Below, piece by piece: positions 59,419 to 64,000 of a stretch of DNA of 64,000 nt. The stretch is from the NCBI GenBank assembly GCA_029204225.1, contig CM055095.1:61361910-61425909 (forward strand), in the 5' to 3' direction. The notes beneath the pieces are model-generated. The model was not told where the DNA came from, made no database searches, and was given only the letters and a program-made list of their open reading frames with translations. Positions within the stretch are counted from its first letter, which is position 1, and each line of letters opens with the position of its first letter. The stretch comes from Diphasiastrum complanatum (Eukaryota; Streptophyta; Lycopodiopsida; Lycopodiales; Lycopodiaceae). Both the position numbers and the translations under genes were made by a program.

Positions 59419-60300
59419 ACAAGGTGCTTCTGATCTGAGTGTCAAACATAGAAGTGGGTTTGCTACAAGTGGGATCATTTCCAGGCATTGGATAGCTGGT
59501 GGATGCTGGATCTACAGGTCGGCTGAGTTGGAGCATAGCTATTGTTCATTACAAATCAACAGAAATTTCTTTACTGATTGCTGCTGCAGTTCGCTACAGA
59601 TCTGCTGTTGGAAGGAAATTAATAGTGTGCTACAGAGTTTGCAAGATCACTGCAAAAACAACAAGGCAGGTTACTGAAGTTTGAATCATACTAATTGCTG
59701 GTTTTCAGATTCAAGATAGATCATAGGAAGATCAGGCTTCGAAATTGATTGGATCCAGAATTGCTATAGTTTTTTGCAAGAAGAGGCAGATCCGTAGAGG
59801 AAGGGTTTTCTTTGCTAGAAACAGATCGCTGGAGGCAAAAATTTTGATCAAGATTGTTGAAGATCTGATCTACAGATCGGAGCACTGGACCAGGACGAGA
59901 TAGTTCAAAAGAATTGGAATCTGCTGTTTTCTGCTGAAGCGAAGCAGGCTAGCATAGGATAAGTTTGTTGATGACATTCGCTACTAAGGACTCGTTTAGT
60001 TCCTGGAAGGAAATTACTTTAATGGACAAGGCTGAAGGTTGCATGACATGTTAAGGGGAAAGTCAAGATTTTCGGTTGCTGAAATTTTGATTTTCAAAAG
60101 TCGATTGGTTACTTTGGTTCTACATGCAAGTTTTTTTAAGAAGAAAGAACCATCAAATTTTTGGAATTGTCAAAAAATTTTGAAGAACCAACAAAAATTT
60201 AAGAATTTTTGACAAGATTCTGTGGAACCGGCAAAAAATTTTAAACGACAAAAATTCATGTAAAATCAACAAAGTTTTTGTTGTGTCCTGAGTGTCATAC

Positions 60301-60999
60301 AATGGCAAATTTAGATGAGGTGGTTTTATCCGAGAAAAGTAAACTTGACGGCACAAATTTTAGCATCTAGAAAGATGCAAAAGATTCTCATGGATCAAGA
60401 ATATTGGGATATTGTTACAAGTGCCAAAGTTCCTCCCACAATTGATACAGATTTGAGAGAGTATATGAAATGGCGAAGAAATGATCATCGTATCATTAAC
60501 TTATCAGTTAAAGATACGATTACTCTACATATCAAAGATGTTGCTGGACCCAAGGAAGCTTGGGATATTCTCAAGAATTTGTACGAGAATGTAAACCAAT
60601 CTAGGGTTTTGTTCTTAACTAATAAGCTACACCCTTTGAAAATGTGCTGAATACCTTAGCACTAGACTATCGGAATTTTGTCATGATGTTATCTTTACAG
60701 ATCAGGCCTACTTTTGATGAATTAAATATTATTCTAGTACAACAGGAAATGAGAAGTCATAATCGCATGAACAAGGATGATTTTAAAGAACAAGTATTCA
60801 TAGCAAAGTAGTGGCAAAATTCGAAGAAAGGAGAAAAGTGAAAGAAGAACAAAGGGAATCAAAAGCAACAAGGAAATCGAGAGAAAAGGAATCAATCAAA
60901 CCAACAGGAAGATGAAGAGAAGGCAAATTCTAACAAGAAAGGAAAGTGCTTTACTTGTCGTAAGCAGGGTCATTATGCAAAAGAATGCCATAAAGTTGA
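60301..60999 (+). pseudogene. Copia gag remnant with CCHC knuckle
   Basis: It starts MANLDEVVLSEKSKLDG and NFSIWK, shifts frame, and continues [39 protein letters not shown] and AWDILKNLYENVNQSRVLF, the UBN2-type gag. A stop lies at 60648. The knuckle CFTCRKQGHYAKEC lies at about 60949-60990. Confidence 0.8.
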
Positions 61000-61199
61000 G
61001 TGTCATGAAGTTGAGTGCCTTGGATCTTGGAAAAATGTCAATTGCTTTCGACATTAGCATCTTCATGTGATTTTTCAAGAGAGGAAGAATGTTGGTCAAC
61101 AAGACTGGTTATCTAGTTTTCAATAACTAGATAATGGTACAAATGTCAAGGTTGGGAGACAATTATACTTACGACATCAACGGTGTTGGGAAGGTACAT

Positions 61200-62349
61200 A
61201 TTTAATAAATTACCTTAAGGAAGCGTTGGTGATATCAAGGATATCTTCTTTCTATACTTGGCATAAAGAAAAACTTACTCTCTCAACAATAGCAAAGCAA
61301 CATATGGTTGTACAATTAGATGAAGAACGATGTCTTATCAAGAAGAAGAAAAATGAAGTGGTAGCTGAAGGGGTTATTGCAAAAAGGTTGTATAAACCTC
61401 AGGCTTAGGAGATAAGTCATCCAGCGGGAATTTCTGATATCGAAATGACAACCAAGTTATGGCATGAGACATTAGGCATTTGAATTCTTATAGTCAAGTT
61501 TTAAGAAAATTTGATATGGTTATAGGTTTACCTCAAGTTATTTCACATCATAGACAGAAATTTTCTTCTAATACAACTAGAGCAAGAAATATTCTAGAAC
61601 TTGTTCATACGGATTTGTGTGGCCCTATGAAAACATAGTCACATGCTAGAACAAGTTATTTTATGGTGTTTGGATGATTATTCTAGGAATATAAATGGGT
61701 ATACCTTCTCAAGAATAAAAGTGAGGCATTTAGATGCTTTACTTGGTTTTTTAAGGCATAGATGGAAAAAGAAACAGGTGGACAGATAAAGATACTCTGT
61801 TCGTATAAAGGGGGAGGATATCTTTCTATAGAATTTCAAATGTTTTGCAAGGACACTGGTATAACGAGATAGTTTGCAAGTATGGAAGTGCCTCCAAAAT
61901 GGAGTTGCAGAAAGAAAGGACAATTCTATTGTGGAAACTCCTAGGAGCATGCTGCTTAAGAGTAAGAATTTTCCAAAAGATTTTGAGGTGAAGCAGTTAA
62001 AATAGCAATTTATCTTTTGAATAGGAGTCCTACTAAAGCAGTAGAGAATCAAACTCCAGAAGCAGCTTATATAGGTAAGAAACCTAGTGTAAGTCATTTG
62101 AGAGTGTTTGGGAGTATTGCATATGCTCATACACTGAAAGACATGAAAGGTAAGTTGGATTCAAAGGCAACAAAGTGTTTGATGCTTGGATATGCTTATC
62201 AAGAGAAAGGATACAGGCTTTATGACATTGAAGGAAAGAAAATTATTATAGGCAAAGACATTATCTTTGATGAGATGGGATCTCATAAAGGTAAAGAAAT
62301 ATTTTGTAAGGAGGAGCAAGATGATGGCATTCCTTTACAAGAACCTTAA
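61200..62349 (+). pseudogene. Copia protease/integrase remnant
   Basis: Pieces are [72 protein letters not shown] and KATKCLMLGYAYQEKGYRLY. Frames change at least four times. The protease DSGA motif is not found. Confidence 0.8.
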
Positions 62350-62576
62350 TCAACACTCAAATCGCCTACACCAAATCTTTTGTCTAGAGAAACCTTGATA
62401 GAGACAGGAAAAAAGGAAAGAGAGGTAAAGTACATGGGATACTTATTCAGCTCCAACTTCACCAAGCCAGAAGCATCCCACACCGTTTACCAGAAAGTTA
62501 CCTAGGTGGCATTATGAGACTACCAACGATGGAGTCATGCTGAAACAGGAAGAGTGGGGTGTGGAAGTTTAAGATG

Positions 62577-62995
62577 CAAAACATGTCCAAATTAATATTT
62601 AATTAAATACACCTTAATGATGTTATTAGATTTATGCATGCGTGCTAGTACTACGCCTATTCTATTTTCAGAATATTTAACTAAAATACATGTTGACTCA
62701 AGTCAAAGACTCTATGTGCTTGATTTATAGCACCAATTAGATATTAGTGCTTTTGACATATTTAGGTACAACATTATGGTAATCGCTTTTGCACTTTTAG
62801 ACTAGGAGAATACTATAGGTAAGAGAGCACCCTCCTACACAAAGAGACATAGTGCATTGAGAGAGTCTCTAGAGATATCATTGTTATTGATCTTCACGAA
62901 TTCCTACTAATTTATTGAGCGTGTTCTATGGTGCTACTCTTTCTCTCTTCAATTGATTGTGTGTGTGTGAGTTCTAATAAGATTTAGTCAAGTCC
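62577..62995 (+). repeat. Possible second Copia LTR relic inside the element
   Basis: It ends GTGTGTGTGAGTTCTAATAAGA, like the LTR ends at about 59350 and 51370. It is followed by a leader-like region (63000-63300) with GATCGCTGGAAAT motifs similar to the 59.4-60.0 kb leader. No PBS is conserved. Confidence 0.4.
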
Positions 62996-63720
62996 ACAAG
63001 TTGTTGGAATTTATGTAGAAGGATTGCTGAATTACGACAGATCAGATCTCTGAAAGTTTCACGATTTAGTTCGTTGAAAATTCTGAAGGAAGATCATTAG
63101 AATAGTTTGCTTTAATTCTGTACATCAGATCGCTGGAAATCTACCGGACAGATTGCTGGAGATCGCTGGAAATATATCGTTCTGTTTGCTGGAAATCTGA
63201 GGGGCAGGTCGCTAGAGAACAAGAAGTTTGAACGTTGTTTTTGCTATTATTTTGATCACTTGAATCACTGCAACTTTGCAGATCGTTTTCTTCTGAGGTG
63301 CACTGACAGATTGAAAGTGCGTTGACAGATTGTCTCCTGAGGTGCTCAATTCTTTGATATCTACTGCTTGCTGAAAAACAATCTTTATCACAAGTTTTTG
63401 TTGGAAGTCACAAGATCTTCTCAAAAGTGAATAAAGATCAAGACAGGAAGAGGTGATTGCATGCAAGGCAAACTCAATCACATGCAAGAGCGAAATAATC
63501 CTATGTAAGAAGATCTCGAGTCAAAGAAGGGTCTATATTCATTGGATGGCAAACAATTGATTGTTGACTTTGGTTTCAAGTTCTTCTTGTTTGCCAAAAT
63601 TTCCAGAATGTTGGAAGTTTTATTAGCTTGTTGTTTTAAAGGTCATAGATAGATTTGTACCCTTTCTTCACAAGTTAGATGATTGCAAAATCAACGGGGT
63701 TTGTTAGAAGATGGCTAGTC

Positions 63721-64000
63721 TGTTAGAAATTACTGTTTATTTGCACCCCTGATGTTGGTTTGGCCATGCCTGCGAGCTATTTTAGGGGCCATTTCTATTT
63801 TTAGTTTATCAAAGTCAAAGTCCTACAATTATATTATTTAGTCTTGCATGTAGAAGGACGCACTAGTTTTAGAATAGAACATGATTTTTCACTTAGGAAA
63901 TTATTAAGGGTCTTCACCCAAAATAGAGAGCAATTATAAAAATCAACTTTTTGCTTCTAGCTTTTGCTAAGTTTAAGGAGGGCTGGCACCCCACCTCCAT
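63721..64000 (+). repeat. 3' LTR of the Copia element, cut by the window edge
   Basis: Begins TGTTAGAAATTACTG and aligns with 59020-59290 in order over its visible 280 bp. Confidence 0.8.

Larger units (their letters stand above)
59020..64000 (+). mobile_element. Degenerate Copia element running past the right edge
   Basis: LTR, PBS, a leader of about 880 bp rich in GATCGCTGGA-type motifs, gag (about 60300-60960), protease/integrase scraps (61200-62340), and the start of the 3' LTR at 63721. RT and RNase H are missing: after FIFDEMGSHKGK the sequence reaches a KLPRWHYETTNDG linker and stops near 62565. The element is antisense to the LRR gene. Confidence 0.8.

Overview
This window is nuclear DNA of a land plant with a large, repeat-rich genome. 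It holds one long gene on the minus strand, 13 exons of which span 3441-57945, and the first exon of a second minus-strand gene at 82-187. Almost everything else is retrotransposon sequence lying in the introns. The exons encode a leucine-rich-repeat (LRR) protein that resembles, from memory of the family, the Arabidopsis At1g15740-type LRR proteins. Single introns of 16 kb and 23.6 kb, long GA/CT microsatellites and layered LINE, Copia and Gypsy elements suggest a fern, gymnosperm or similar big-genome plant. That placement is inference; no organelle, rRNA or tRNA marker is present.

Layout. 1-255: promoter and first exon of a gene for a probable secreted protein, reading out of the left edge. 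256-3440: intergenic spacer with a GA microsatellite and the LRR gene's 3' UTR. 3441-14351: nine compact LRR exons (exons 13 to 5) with SSRs, two non-autonomous foldback transposons (9733-9883 and 10536-10947) and an old LTR-element relic. 14352-17340: intron with a LINE scrap, then exon 4 (17341-17412). 17413-33534: 16-kb intron with a Ty3/Gypsy chromovirus (about 18.0-22.7 kb), a second broken chromovirus (23.2-30.0 kb) that encloses a minus-strand gag-protease-only LTR element (24.9-28.6 kb), and Copia, Gypsy and LINE scraps. 33535-33609: exon 3. 33610-57239: 23.6-kb intron packed with same-orientation LINE copies (34.2-56.9 kb), interrupted by a Copia complex (46.9-53.7 kb). 57240-57945: exons 2 and 1. 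59020-64000: a Copia element with its 5' LTR, PBS and the start of its 3' LTR. The 5' end of the LRR gene lies beyond the right edge or beyond this element.

How it fits together. The LRR reading frame stays open across all 13 exons, and every internal intron is phase 1, so one exon corresponds to one or two 24-25 residue repeats. The gene therefore looks functional despite its load. The transposons are mostly decayed. The best preserved is a Copia pol with an 826-residue ORF at 48419-50899. The most unusual patterns are: LINE bodies that repeatedly begin directly at the 3' tail of another LINE copy; a 1.04-kb tandem LINE 3' unit; (CT)n arrays that start 2-4 nt after three of the gene's splice donors; and a gag-protease LTR element in which RT and integrase are replaced by unrelated duplicated sequence.
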